Assembly (NCBI GenBank): GCA_963969365.1
Contig: OZ017748.1
Span: 62,001 to 126,000, forward strand
Origin: Asterochloris sp. CNOR1
Taxonomy: Eukaryota; Chlorophyta; Trebouxiophyceae; Trebouxiales; Trebouxiaceae
Reading direction: 5' to 3'
DNA length: 64,000 nucleotides
The notes under the pieces are model-generated. The model made no database searches and had not been told where the DNA came from. It saw only the letters and a list, made by a program, of their open reading frames with translations. The first letter of the stretch is position 1; the number at the start of each line of letters is the position of its first letter. Of this stretch, positions 1-11,700 are shown piece after piece. The translations under genes and the position numbers were made by a program.

Positions 1-2530
1 CTGAAAAATCAGCTGCCAAGCTCTCGAGGGTAGGCGCTGCATGGCCTTTACTCCTGTTCTTATGGCGCCCTTTAGGCTTCCAAGGTCACTCACACACGTG
101 TGGTCTTGCAGAGATACTGTGAGCAGGAGGCGCACCGGTACCCTGATGGCGACCTCATGTCTCAGGCCAAGATTCTTGAAATTGTGTTGTGGCTTGTGGA
201 TGAGGCAGTGCAGCAGAATGGTGCTCGCTACTCGTTCAGCAGCGTGGGGTGAGAGGCCCCTCCACTGCTGTATCTGAGCTGCGTTCATGTCCTGCTCTCC
301 CCAACCTTTGGCCTGGTGCATGCAGTGATTATCTATGCCACCTCAAGGAAGTCCGCAGAGAGCAGTACTCACAGGGCTGCATCACCTCAGATGTACCTGC
401 ACCCCTGGACCTCCAGACTTGCTCCGTGCACGTGGCAGGGAGATGCAGGCTGAGAACCTCAATGCGCAAGTGGCAGCTCAGGTGGGTACTGGCCTGGTCA
501 GAGCGCCCTGTGCAAATAGAATATGCGTGTCTGACACCAGCTTGTTGCTTGCATCTGCAGGTGGATGCCGCACTGAGCGCAGGGCAGCTTCGCCAGTCCC
601 TGCAAACAGCTTTCCAGCAGAAGCAGTGGCAGTGGGCCTATCTGCTGAGGATGGCAATGACTTTCATGCCAGCCACACTGGGCCGCTCTGATGACCTGCG
701 CAAGCTTCCCTGGAGCTGCCTGGCACTGAGGACGCAGGATAATGTGGGCCCAGTGCCCTCTGTGGCAATCCTCTTTGGTAGCATGCAGGGGAAGACTGTG
801 AAGCCTGGACAGGTGGATATTCCTGGTGTCGTCAGGTATTCGCATTCATGGTGTCAGACGCAGTTGGGGAGTGCTGCAGTGTGTTCTCAGTCATAATGCC
901 TCCTCTGCCACAGGTAGCGAGACCATCGCATCTGTCCTCAGGCAGCGCTTGCCGACCTGGCTGTCGCGACCTTCCACAGGGGCTTCAAACCTGAGGATCT
1001 GGCCAAGTTCATTGTTGCCGCCCCTAGCATGCAGGGGAACCAGCCCATGAGTGGGGAGACTCGCAACGTTCACCTTCGGCAGGCTTTTGAACTTGCTGGT
1101 GAGCCAGTGCATTAATGCTGCAGCTTTTGGACACGGCTGTCCGTGACATCTGTGGCTTGTCACACCGCAGGCGTGCCCTGTGGCAGGCTTGATGGGTACT
1201 CAGCTGAAGGGGAAGTCAGCCAAGAATTCAAAACGCATGGTGTGGAGGCGGCCAAGAGCGTGGGCATCAACAAAGCGGAGATCAAGATGGCGGCGAGGTA
1301 GGCAACTCAGGCCATGCTGTGCATTCTGAACAGTATTGTCCCCAGCTGACCAGTGTTTTGCCTTGCAGGCATGAGTCTGACATCACAGACCTGTACTGCA
1401 TCTTTGACCAGGACACAGCCCACAGGCTGGCTGGTTGGGGACGGCCTGTACTGCATCTTTGACCAGGACAGCCCACAGGCTGGCTGGTTGGGGACGGGAT
1501 TGGCACGAGAGTCATCATTTGGGTCAGGCTGAGTCCCAGGTATGGTGACTGCAGTGCCAGTGCTCTCACACAACCACCAAAACCAGGGGACGGGGGAACT
1601 GATCTGATTGTCTTCTGCAGGCTGAGGAGGATGAGCTGGACCGCATCATCCCAGGCTTGACAGTGCTCCTGCGCCAAGCTGGCATGCGATGCCACCCTGC
1701 ATATCCTTTGCTGGCGCCCTTAAGGGCCATCGACCACCTGCGGCAAGTGTTTGTGCAGAATGCCAGCTTGAGAATTGATTCGTATGGGGACCAGTGGCTT
1801 CGCACCATCCCGCCAGCCGCCAATCGCCTTCTGCAGAGCGCTGTAGGCAAGCAGCTGCGGCAGGAGACGTGGGACAAACACGTTGCTGCTGAGGCGTTTC
1901 TCAGCGACCGGAATTTGTTGTTCACCAACCCAATGGTGAGCGCTGTGGCCCTGAGGTGTCATAATCAACCGTGCTCTGAAACTTTGCCCTTCCATGCCGC
2001 AGGCTTTCTTTTTGAAGACGCTGGGTGGAGAGGTGGCCACGCTATGCCTTTTGCCTCGGTGGTGATGCTGCCTCAGGTGCCTCTTTCCATTGTCCAGCCC
2101 CCAGCATCAGCCAAACCCATTACATGGGTGCCTCTGGCTTCACAGGCCAGCTATGGCGTTACTCTGCCGCCTCAGTCCCTCAGTGCGCTGAGCGCCTCAA
2201 ATGTCCCTCCTTTTTGTTCGAGAAGCAGGTGTGCAGTCAATTGCCTGCCAGCTTGAGCACCTGTGTACTGGTCACCCATGGACCGTTTCCCCTTGTGAAC
2301 TGCAGGCTCGGAAGCTCTCAGATTTCCAAACAGTCCCAGAAGCATTTGAGGCGTTCTCCAAGATCTCAGCGGTGCCTCTAGAGCTCCGCAGGTGGCATGG
2401 CAGCAAGAAGGAAGCAAGGGCCAGCAGCATGGCCTTCTCAGGGTTCCAAAAAGCCCTTGCTGCTGAGGTCAGGAACCGCATGATTGCCTTGGGAAGTATC
2501 ATGGCAGCTGTGGTCGGGGCTTTGAAGTAG
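1..2530 (+). pseudogene. Crypton/Ndc10-domain-II-type tyrosine recombinase gene, 5' end outside window, probably decayed
   Basis: The exons read as a tyrosine-recombinase-like protein of the Crypton / yeast Ndc10 domain II type. Supportable exons are about 112-247, 311-480, 561-835, 916-1098, 1171-1297, from 1369, 1621-1935, from 2003, and 2306-2530 (stop 2528-2530). Recognisable stretches are a helical N-terminal piece (YPDGDLMSQAKILEIVLW), then LGRSDDLRKLPWSCL, then GPVPSVAILFGSMQGKT followed by a D-I-P-G-V-V-R segment, then R-D-H-R-I-C-P-Q, and a late T-H-G-V-E...G-I-N-K-A-E-I-K segment. These match in order the family core with its 'GKT', 'RHxDpxxCP' and 'THxxR...GV' landmarks. The C-terminus is helical and ends ...VVGALK. 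The frame shifts between exons near 400-430, the junction near 835/916 meets an in-frame stop, and a piece near 1390-1495 is duplicated, so this is probably a relic. A domesticated gene with unusual splicing is the alternative. The family call is by motif memory. Confidence 0.6.
1390..1495 (+). repeat. 53-bp near-perfect tandem duplication inside a recombinase exon
   Basis: About 53 bp starting CCTGTACTGCATCTTTGACC occurs twice back to back, at about 1390-1442 and 1443-1495. The copies differ mainly by a 2-bp deletion in the second, so the second copy is out of frame with the first. The high identity points to a recent event in the recombinase relic. Confidence 0.85.
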
Positions 2531-2639
2531 GGAATGTGAGCGCGTCCCCGCCACCAGGACAGTAAGCTCACTGCAGCAGGTACAGCAGTGTTACCAGGCT
2601 GCCTGGCAAGCGTAAGCAGAGTGGCTGAGCATGCCTTTG

Positions 2640-4425
2640 ATAATTTACTGAAATCTGCATTGACAACTTCTACTGCCAGTCACCTGAACAGGTCACAGTT
2701 CTCTGCAGAAAGTCATATTCCATTGAGTGGTGGTCATTGCGTGGCCATCTTTCATTGAATCTGTCATTAAGAAAGTGAAAGTTAACAGACACACATGTCA
2801 CTCATAAACCCTGATCAGGGCTTGCGTTTGATTGCTTGCTGACACATGCACTGACAGTTCCTACCGCCATTCACCTGAGCAAGTCAGGTTGGACTGCTAA
2901 AAGTCATGACTCACTGAGTGGTGTCCAATGCCACTCAGAAAGTGAGATGTCACCACGAAACCACATGTCATCTTGGGCAGGCTTGCCCCCCAACAGACTG
3001 AAATCAAAACTCTTGGTCTACATGAATTGATGATCTGCATTCCCGCGTAACCCTTGTCTCTGGGCCAATAGAACAATTCTGGCTAGCCACTGCACAACAA
3101 AGTTCAACTACACTTGAACTCCACTTGAAGACATCAACCTGAGGGATCCAGCCTGACCAAAACATGTTGCACATGTGGTGGCCATTTGGACCTGGCACTG
3201 GCCACACTTAAATCCCTGGTGGCAGAAGAGGACCTCCTGGGGGCTTGAAAAGGGCTGCACTCGTGCAATCTGTGCATCTGTTACAAAGTCATACGGTGTG
3301 GGTACGTGGGTGCGCTTTCCACACCTGTGCTGTGGCATGGTGATTCAGACAACTTCATGATCTGGCCTTCATCACATCAGCAAGAACAGCTGCCGGCAGG
3401 TTGTGACTGACACATGCCCTTGCTGGCGCGCGACCAGCCGTCCATCCAGGAGGCGGGTAGCCCCCAAATAGATTGATGAATGCTTCCTCATAGAGCTGCC
3501 TCAGGTTGGCAATCGAAAGGTCACCACGTCCAGATTGTAGCTTCCTGACGGGCTCAAGCAAACTGATACATTAAAAGTCAGGAGGGTGCGCCTCTCAAAA
3601 TTCATGAGCGACCACCAGTTCCTCTCGCAGGCTTCCATTGGGCCCTTGCAGGTACTTCATGGAGCGCTTCCGCTGGTCAGTCTGCTGCCCCTTTGGGAGG
3701 GCCATGAACTCGTCCTCACCATAGGCAGGGTTGCAGATCAGGTCGCCTTCCACACGCGTTGGCACAGTGCCAAAAGAGCTCTTTGGCAACACACTTGGTA
3801 AGGCGCTGTTTAAGCAACCCACACTCTCTGCGGCAGCTTGCAACAGACGTTGGCAATCCTCATACGTCTTGCATTGAAATTCTGGAGTTTCTGCTTTAAT
3901 AGCTGCTGTGGCCACCTGCACTGGGCCTTGCCGCCCGGCGCCATTCTGGCGCCTCCATGCGAGATCTCCCACTCTCCACCGCACATGAACTCCACTGTCC
4001 TGTGCTCAGGATTCTCTGTGAGCGGGAATGCCAGCTTCCACAATTCACACCTTCTGCGCCTTTGCTGCAGCCAGTGCCTCCTCATATTCTTGCTTCGTGA
4101 TGCAGTTGCTGTCTGGGTCTTTCTCAGCCTCTGTCAGGAGGTCCCACCCCTTGCATTTGAATTTGCGTGGCTTCATGTGCGCCACGAAGTGTCCCCGCTG
4201 GTCACTGAAGTGGTGGCAGGCAGGGCACCGGAATGGCATGGTGGCCAGTTGAGAACGGGGTGCCGGTCAGGAGGGCAGCCCATTGACTTTTTCTATGAAT
4301 ACTTCAAATCGATCATCAATCAAGAAGTCCAGGTGGGGCATGAGCACTATGAGAGAGCTCTGCCGCGAAGCAGGCCTTTAATGGTCACGCCTTGTCGCAG
4401 GGTGTTACATAGCTTACTTTAGGTC
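2640..4425 (-). mobile_element. Transposon family copy A (candidate HUH/Rep-type DNA transposon), rearranged
   Basis: On the minus strand this shares its left end (GACCTAAAGTAAG, at 4425 reading down) and most of its 3' half with copies at 55439 and 62239. The C-terminal coding part is recognisable: about 3984-3595 (AGRQGPVQVATAAIKA ... KYLQGPNGSLREE) and 3561-3355 (PVRKLQSG ... LPAAVLADVMKAR). The N-terminal half that carries the H-V-H motif in the other copies is absent. In its place 4239-4045 reads as a short ORF with C-x2-C...H-x3-H (CPACHHFSDQRGHFVAHM), perhaps a zinc-finger-like start of a sister subfamily. The reading frame is broken in several places. The right end is partly repeated (2658-2748 and 2849-2937). 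The left end stops about 30 bp before the bL35 ATG. It looks older than copy B. Confidence 0.8.
2658..2937. repeat. Diverged direct repeat (~90 bp) of the transposon right end
   Basis: Segments at about 2658-2748 and 2849-2937 are direct repeats. Both run from a CA(C/T)TGACA start through 'cctgaacaggtca / cctgagcaagtca' to an 'attgagtggtg / cactgagtggtg' end. The second matches the terminal ~90 bp of copies B and C. So the element end is present twice, about 190 bp apart, as a tail of tandem termini. Confidence 0.65.
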
Positions 4426-4454
4426 TGGGCGATCTCACCCAGCTGTGAGGCACC

Positions 4455-5554
4455 ATGAGCATGCTGGTGGCTTCCATGCGGAGGCTGAACATTTCCCAGG
4501 TGAGTGTGGCTGCTCTTTTCGGGAGGCCACTGCAATTGTAGGCTTGCCCTGGGCTGTCTGCACTGCCGTCCGACTGTCTGTTGCAGCAAGGCCTGCTCAG
4601 GTGGGCGGCCTGGTGCTGCAGAGGCAGAGCACATGTGGCTGCACTTCAGCGCGCCTGGCAGCCAGGCACAGCGCCTTCAGGAGCAGCAATCCCCTGGCCC
4701 TGCAGCAGGCAGCAGCTCAGGTATCGTGTGCAGTGACCGCCAGTGCCCTATCAGCACCAGCAGAACTCAGTCCCGAGCCAGGCAGCATTGCTGATGCGGC
4801 TTGATGTATCTGTGCTGCAGAGGGCCGCCCCCACAGCTGACCCCATAGTGGCAGGCAAGCAGAAGGTGAAGACACGCAAGGTGGGGCACAGCCTCTGCGG
4901 GCAGGCAGATCAATGTTGAAGCTGTGCAGGCCCGAGCATTTTGTACCCTCCTCAGGCGCAGCATTGACTCACCTCTTTGCATCACTGCAGGCTGCTGCCA
5001 AGCGGTTCAAGGTGACTGCTGGCGGCAAGGTCATGATGCGCCACCCCGGCAAGCAGCACATCAACGAGAAGATGAGCTCAAAGCGGCTCAGCAAGCTGGG
5101 CAAGGAGCATGCGGTGAGCGATTGGGTGGTTATGATCAAGCCAGGCCAGGCCAGGGACATGCTGTGCTTGCACAACACCCCATGTCTGTGTGCACCCCTG
5201 ACTGTGGACCAGGTACCGTCCAAAAATGTGCTGCCTCCCGCCCACGTCCTCCCTCTTGTGCTTTGTCAGCCTTGCTGCAATCCAGGAACCTGCTGGGTCA
5301 TGCCCACACTGCTGTACACTCCTGCCTATGCAGTGGCCAATTCATGGGACAGGAGTTTGCCTTGACTCTTGCTCATCTGCTTTGCATGCCTGCCACCACA
5401 AAGGTGCATCTCATCTTCCAGGCAAAGCATTTCAGCTGGTCCGACTTGAGCTGCACTGCACTGGCTTTTGCAGGCCCACATTGGGGACATTGACAACATC
5501 AAAGGCTGCCTACCATATGCTCGCATCAACAAGCAGAAGGCGGCCAGAAAGTAG
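4455..5554 (+). CDS. RPL35: Organellar (probably plastid) ribosomal protein bL35, nuclear-encoded
   Basis: Five exons join cleanly: 4455-4499, 4587-4720, 4823-4880, 4991-5113 and 5474-5554. The total of 441 nt gives a 146-residue protein ending in TAG. The first ~60 residues (MSMLVASMRRLNISQ..., rich in Arg, Ala, Trp and Ser, almost no acidic residues) look like an organelle transit peptide. The mature part carries the bL35 signature: KVKTRKAAAKRFKVTAGGKV, then MRHPGKQHINEK and SSKR, and ends NIKGCLPYARINKQKAARK. bL35 is a small basic protein of the large ribosomal subunit that sits in 23S rRNA. Plastid rather than mitochondrial location is inferred from the N-I-K-G-C-L-P-Y tail. The third exon needs the acceptor ...CAGAG|GGCC, since the upstream AG would give an in-frame stop. 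Transposon copy A ends about 30 bp upstream of the ATG, so the 5' UTR or promoter probably overlaps element sequence. Confidence 0.9.
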
Positions 5555-5781
5555 ATTTTGCTCCAGGATTGGAAGGCCCCCCTTAGTCTGCCATGCGCCA
5601 GTGTGTTTGCTGTCAACGGCTCCCATGACACGCACATTGATCTTCATTTAATACAGAGTCTCTCCCCAATTACTCGCAGCTTCTGCTAGCCAAACATGCA
5701 GACTGGGCAATTTTTTCCTATCAAGACGACAAGTGAGACCACTGCTCATGCCACAGCCAGACCCAACTCGGAGACTGGCGC
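5555..5781. other. Intergenic spacer, nothing recognised
   Basis: This contains the presumed 3' UTR of the bL35 gene and upstream sequence of the next gene. I see no RNA gene, repeat or credible coding exon. Confidence 0.5.
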
Positions 5782-6805
5782 ATGCTAGCCATCTGCCTAT
5801 GGCTCCTGCACATTCTGGTTGCCCTGCAACAGAGGGTGTCAGCCTGGGTCCGTGGCAAGACTCGCACATCCTCGGATGGCAAGCTGCCTGCCAAAGTTTG
5901 CTGTGTTGGCATTGCTTGGGCAGAGCAGACCCTGAAACAGGAGGATGCAGTACGTATTCTGGAAGTCCTGGACTGGTGAGATTAGGTGGCCAGCACATTG
6001 CTGCGCCCCGTTGGGTTCGATGCCTGAGCACCTTGATGCCCTGCAGGCTGAGCAGGAAGCATGTGCAACAAGTCTACTTGCACGCACATCCAGGCATAGC
6101 AGTGCAGAATGCCAACCAGGACCCTGCTTGGGGGATTCAGGCAGGGTTGCTCTCTGATTGAGATCAGCTGCATATAAGATGCTGTTCACTCAGGAGAGTG
6201 TTCACTGTGCAGGATCTCGATGGCCTCCATGAGACGCCCAGGCATGGACGCATGACTGTCACATTGTTGAAGCCTGAGGACGCAGTGGGCATGCTGGTGA
6301 AGGCAGCACAACAGCCCCAGGTGTGTAAAGTGCTGCGCTGGGGAGGGCCAGCTGCTCATGCATGGGGCGGTGCGCCCTAGAGCCACAAAGTGTGCTTGCT
6401 CCCTGCTCTGCCGGCACTGATGGGCCATGTATCTGCTGCTGCAGTCCTTGACGCCGTGCTGGCCGCCACCCAGGGACAGGGCACCTCCACAGCCGCAGCT
6501 GATCATGGTGAGCGCCTTTGCTTGCTCAATGCGGCTGCCCAATGCTAGGTCCTGCTGGTTGCTTGACAACTTGTGAATGCGTCCCTGCCTGCATTGCTGG
6601 TCACTGACATTGTCAACTGCCTCACCTGAATGTTCCCTGGCCCATGCAGGTGTTTGGGCCGCAGTTCTGCATTGCTGGCTTTCCTCCCTGGCTCCTGCAG
6701 TGCGCAGAGCTGTTCCATCTGGGCAGCGTGCACACCTGCGGGGAGCAGGATCTGGAGGAGATGTTGCAACAATTCCATCACACCCCGCAAAGGATGGGCA
6801 CCTGA
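5782..6805 (+). CDS. Unrecognised multi-exon protein gene
   Basis: Several splice-bounded pieces read naturally on the plus strand: one ending W-A-E-Q-T-L-K-Q-E-D-A-V-R-I-L-E-V-L-D before a GT donor near 5976; A-E-Q-E-A-C-A-T-S-L-L-A-R-T from about 6048; 6198-6320 (GRMTVTLLKPEDAVGMLVKA); about 6446-6507; and 6652-6805 (FGPQFCIAGFPPWLLQCAEL ... EQDLEEMLQQFHHTPQRMGT, stop 6803-6805). The joins at 6320/6446 and 6507/6652 can both be phase 0, giving a continuous C-terminus. I do not recognise the family. The start and the first exons are uncertain. A long opposite-strand ORF across 6186-6905 is Cys/His/Gln-rich and is taken as a shadow. Confidence 0.4.
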
Positions 6806-7150
6806 GCTCTTGCAACAGGCAATCTGGGCTGTTCACCAGCTTGCGTTCCCTGACAGCACTTGTATTGTTGCCCATGAAATGGTCAGCAGCTGTGAAAAGA
6901 GTCAAGCAGGGCCCCCACAGCTGCTTGCAGCTCGACTCTGGCAGCCTTTTTGCTGAGTGTGAAGGTGGCTTGCATCTGTATTATCTGCAGTGTGTGAAAT
7001 GCACCACAATATCCAACAGGACCCTGGTAAGTGGTGTTAGCGAGCCTGTATCAAAGAAAGGCTGGCAACAGACGAATGACTTGTGATGGCGGATGAGAGC
7101 AAGCCTCAGACATGATTGCTGAAACATGAAGCTACGTTGCATAAAGTCAG
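6806..7150. other. Intergenic region between convergent genes
   Basis: This is 3' flanking sequence shared by the plus gene ending at 6805 and the minus beta-helix gene ending at 7151. No further exon or repeat was seen. Confidence 0.5.
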
Positions 7151-8573
7151 CTACGAGATGGAGTTCCCTTCAAAAGTATTGCGTGTGCAGCCACTGTCTA
7201 ACTCAATCTGCTCGTTTCCGTGGCCAGGAGGAGGGTGGGCAGCTGGCGCATTACCTTCAAAGTGATTGTTGGTTACATTACAGAGGTTGGTGCTGCCGCA
7301 GTCCCCAGTCTTGATGTGCGCTCCCACGCCACTGTTCGACAGAAATCGGTTGCTGGTGATGGTGAGATTAGTACAGGGCCCCACATTGTTTTGCGTTCTG
7401 ACACCAGGGAGACCAGACGCCGTTCCACTGACTGCACATGACACCAACAGCTCACGATGAGTTGGTGCATGTTGGCACACACACAAAAGGGCACCTGACC
7501 ACAACCCTTACTTACTTTCATTGCCATGTATGTGGGCCCCATCAACTGCATCAATGCCAATGCCTCCCACACCGCCCCTCAGAGCATTCTTGATCACCTG
7601 CAGGCTTCACTTGTTGCTGTTAGGTTTGTTTTGAAAAACTCCACTTTATGCTTGGTGGTATCCCACCTGATTGTTCACAATTTGACATTTATGAGAAGAG
7701 CAGTCAACTGTGATGCCCTCGAGCTGGTTGTGGGCCACGACGTTGCCAGTGATGGTGTTGTTGGGGGCCATGTTCTGTGCAATGCCCACCAGATTCTGCA
7801 CGACATGCCACAGCCATCAGAACTTCGCTTGCTGTATTCCTCTGCTTGTCATGCGTCTCCAGCAGGCAATGGAGATGTCATGGCAACTCACATTGTTCTG
7901 GACTGAACAGCCTGTGATCACGTTGTCGCTACACTGCTGGGTATTGCCATCCAAGCAGATGCCATGGCCGCCGCAGCCAGCTATTTTGAGCGAGTCCAAC
8001 CTGTGCTTGGTCCCCATGATCAAGAAGCCTGTGCAGCAAAACATGAAGCACTGCATTGGAGGCAACTTTGGCTGTGCAGAGAATGTGAAACCTCAGATTG
8101 CAACTGCACACCTGAGACCCCTTCCTTGCGGTTGCCTTGGTACTCAAGGTAATTCACAGCGTGTCCAGTGCCTTCAATGATGAAACACATTGGATGTGCA
8201 GCTATCAGCACAGGTAAAGAGTCGACCGCGCCCCTGAGCTCTGTGTTGCTCCCAGACATCCTCACGTCTTGGTACAGCATGTATCTCCCTGGGGGCACCG
8301 TCACCTGCTGAGAACAATGCACTTCAGTCCCTGCTCAGGCCATGCAGGCCGCCTTATGCTATCTTCAATCACACTTACTATGCCACCATGCTTTCCCAAG
8401 CTTTGAAGCGCCTTGTTGAATGCTGGAGCACTGTCTGCCTTGCCCTCTTGGTCTGCTCCAAAATCGACAACTGACTGGCCTCCAGAGGATGATGGCTCAA
8501 GCTGAGGACCTGAAACATGACATGTTACATTCTCAACCGATCTAGAAAAGCCTGCATCTCCTGCTGCCAACAT
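7151..8573 (-). CDS. Right-handed parallel beta-helix protein (pectate-lyase/glycosidase-like)
   Basis: Six exons in phase: 8573-8379, 8307-8112, 8028-7892, 7795-7667, 7597-7516 and 7431-7151. The total of 1020 nt gives 339 residues. The N-terminal part has the beta-helix opening V-D-F-G-A-D-Q-E-G-K-A-D-S-A-P-A-F and then G-G-I-Q-V-T-V-P-P-G-R-Y, typical of the Pectate_lyase_3 / polygalacturonase-like fold. The middle and end have repeated rungs ending in Asn ladders (TQQCSDNVITGCSVQNN, NTITGNVVAHNQLEGITVDC, LTITSNRFLSNSGVGAHI, NVTNNHFEGN). Proteins of this type cleave or bind polysaccharides and are usually secreted. I see no convincing signal peptide at the chosen ATG (8573), so an upstream leader exon in 8580-8780 is possible. 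The family is well supported; the substrate cannot be told. It lies tail-to-head behind TRS120 on the same strand. Confidence 0.82.
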
Positions 8574-8795
8574 GGGCCAAGGTGCTGCTGGCGAAGTATC
8601 GCACCTCCCCCTGCCACTTGGCCAGCGGGCTGGTGTCGATGACCACTGCTGAAGCAGTTGAAGAGGCTCGGCCCCATGTTGGCGGCGAAAAGGGAAAGCC
8701 TTGTCAATTATTCTGCTTTGCTGAATATGTCAATCCTGAATCTATCATCTGCTGCATGCATTCAGGAAGGGCCTGTCTCTGCTGAACACTAAGTC

Positions 8796-11700
8796 TCAAC
8801 TGACTTCGAAAAATCCAAGTGTCAGGTGTACAGCAACTGAGTTAGGGGCTGGTACAAGAGAGGCCCCGGCTTGCCTGAGCTGCGTTTGTATCTGACTGGC
8901 ATACATCACATACATTCCTGGGGCTAGAAAGCAGACCTGCAGCTTCTGCTGCGCACATCCTGCGTCATCCAGTGTCAACTTGATCCCTGCAACACGCACA
9001 ACATGCTTGGCTTCCTGAAACAGGCAGGCTCACCGCCCGCATTTACAGATTGATTACCACGCACCTGTTGTGGGACCAGCAAGCATGACAGATGGGTCAT
9101 CAATAAACTGAAGCATGTTCACAGGGTGGGCCACGCTGTGACAGGAGACTGACAAAAGTACAAGGTCCAGCTGACTCTGGCTCTTGACCTGCAAAAAGCA
9201 AGATGCAAATCTGCACACGTTCAGCGTGAACAAGATCTGCAAAGGAAACTGCTGGAGCATTTGCCGTGCTATTTGCCTTGGACGCACAAGTTGCTTGTCA
9301 CTCACCAGGAGATGCACGTCAAGGGGCTGACCCAAGTCAAGACGGGTGCCCCAAACTTGACCCTTACCCACAGCTGCATCTGTTGGAAGGCCCTGAGGTG
9401 GCTGCAACAGCCTGCATGCGTTGCACGGTCAACTTAAATTACATCCGATCTGAAAGGCATGAGGTCTCATGTAGATGCCTGTGATTGCTTTGACCCCTAC
9501 GCGGAAGCAGGCAAGGCAGCTGGTGACAGCTTGCCTCTGGCTAATCCCTAGTTGCTGTGCTGGTACTGAGCAGCTAAGCTGGAGCGGAGCATTCACTAAA
9601 AGGCCAAGCATCTGCTGCGTGATGGCCCTCTGGATCGTCTCTGGTGGGAGGGCTGCAAAACCTGCCACGCATCCGCCTGCACAACAAACTGCACCATCAG
9701 TGAACCATTCAGGAAACAGCCTTAGGGACCCCAGCTGTGGCCTGTGCAAGCGTAAACAATGTGACTATCAAGTAAAGCAAGAGAGGCCAGTCCCAAGCCC
9801 CTTCTGGCTTGGTCTGAATGCAAACGCCTCAGTATGCATTGTCTCGCATGCAGCTGATACTCAGATAGCTGATGTCAGTAACCAGCTAGGCATCACTATC
9901 CCCTGCATTCAGCTTACGCATGCAGCTTCACCTTTTGAGGTCCTGTCTCCGGGCCTCTCAGCACGCCAGAACAGCGTCATGCTCTCCGCAATCAGCTCTG
10001 CACAGGTTCGGAACAGGGCATCTGGCCGCTGCCGCATACCCTGTCCCTTCTTGGCATGTGCCGTTGCATTGCTCTGTGCCACCAGTGCCTCTGCAGCAGC
10101 TGCTAAGGCACCTGCAGGCCACCAAAGAAGACTGTGCTGGGCAGAGACGGGTAAACCTGATGGTTGTACTAAGCATGATCCTGCCCTCTGCACCAGAGTA
10201 TTGTGCAGCAGTCCTTGAACAAGAAACAACAGGCTGCTGTGCTAGCCCTTTTGAGCAGAGGCCAGCTACACGCTCCAGCATTGTTCTCGATTGGGTCAAG
10301 TGACCCCACTCTGTGATTTCAGCAGCTCAACTGGAGGCAGCTCCCAAGACGTGCACATGCAACCTCCATGACAAAGCGGCGTTAGGCTGGACGCAAGTTT
10401 GCCCGTCAGTGGGAAGCCCAGCATTGCCAACTTTTGCAATAGCATCGCTGAGGCTGTCCACCTGACAGCAGGTCTGCAAAGGCTTTCAGCCCAGAACTGA
10501 GAAGGTAAGTGCACCCTCTCTAGGAACAGGAGGCATCATGACTCCTGCTGAAACCCTGCGATACTGATGTTCACACCTGACGGCAGCTCCACAGCTGCAC
10601 ACACAGCGCCGCGCTGGCGACCAGGGATGGCAACGGAGTCTCCAGGGTGCTGACCCTGCTCAGCGCTGCCCTCAGCGGCTGAAGCGTCAGCACTGTTGCC
10701 ATGCAATTGATCTCTACTCCTATCAGGGGACTGCCCTCGCTGAGGTGCCTGCCACAGGGGGGCAGCCTTGCCTGACAGCACATCTGCCCAGGCTGGGCTG
10801 TCAAAGGCTGGCACCACCTTCTGTCCCAGCCAAACCTGCAGCCAACAGGTTGTGACTGTCAACCCAGCATCCGTTGGATATGTTGTGCAAGTGCCAAGAG
10901 CAAATTTGGCCGGCAATGCCTGTTGTATTCGCATTGGCCTGAATGTGATCAGAGCACACTTCTCAGCAACAGGATGTCAGCAGCACTCACAGGCCCTCAT
11001 TGAGATCAATAGGCAGTCAGGCTGCCCGCAGCGCTCTCAGCCCCTTTGTGGAAACAATAGCAGTAAATCCAGCAGTGCACACCTGTAGCACCAAGTCCGT
11101 CCTGTTCACCACCTCCACCTCCAGCACACACCGGCGCTCAGGCTCTGCCATTGAGCCAGCATCCAAGCCGTGAGGCAGCAGCTGCGGCTGATTTTCTGAG
11201 CCTCTCTCCACTACTGCTTGTGATGAGGGTGGCACGCTGGCAGCAGGGGGGAAGTGCTCCTCCCACATGGCAGCCGCGCTGACCTGCAGTAATTTTACGC
11301 AGGCTTGGATGTTGTATGGAGCAGCTGCTTCTGGCACTATGAGGAAGGCGTCTTCTAGGGGCAGCCCTTCTTGTGCATACTCGTGTCATCATGCCAGGCT
11401 GGCAGGGTTATATCAAGAAGCTGCACAAGCGCATGGGTGCCAGCGGGAGCAGATTGCGCATGCAGCTGGTGGCTGCCCTATGCTTGCGTAATAGGCACAA
11501 GCCCCCGGACCTCACCTGCAAGCTGGGCAACAGGTGCGCCTGCAGCCAGTTGCGGCCCCCTACACAATCACTGCTCCAGTGATCTGGCCCACTCCACCAG
11601 ACCCACTTGCAGACGCATCAGCACCTGCAGTTGCGCATGCAGCTGGTAGCTGCCCTCAGCCCACTCGACACACCACACTCCACCAGACCTCACCACACCC

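Noticed and set aside
6186-6905. 239-codon open frame on the minus strand
   Set aside because: Composition is Cys/Gln/His/Ser-rich with no motif, and it lies opposite better spliced plus-strand pieces. Long chance frames are common at this base composition.
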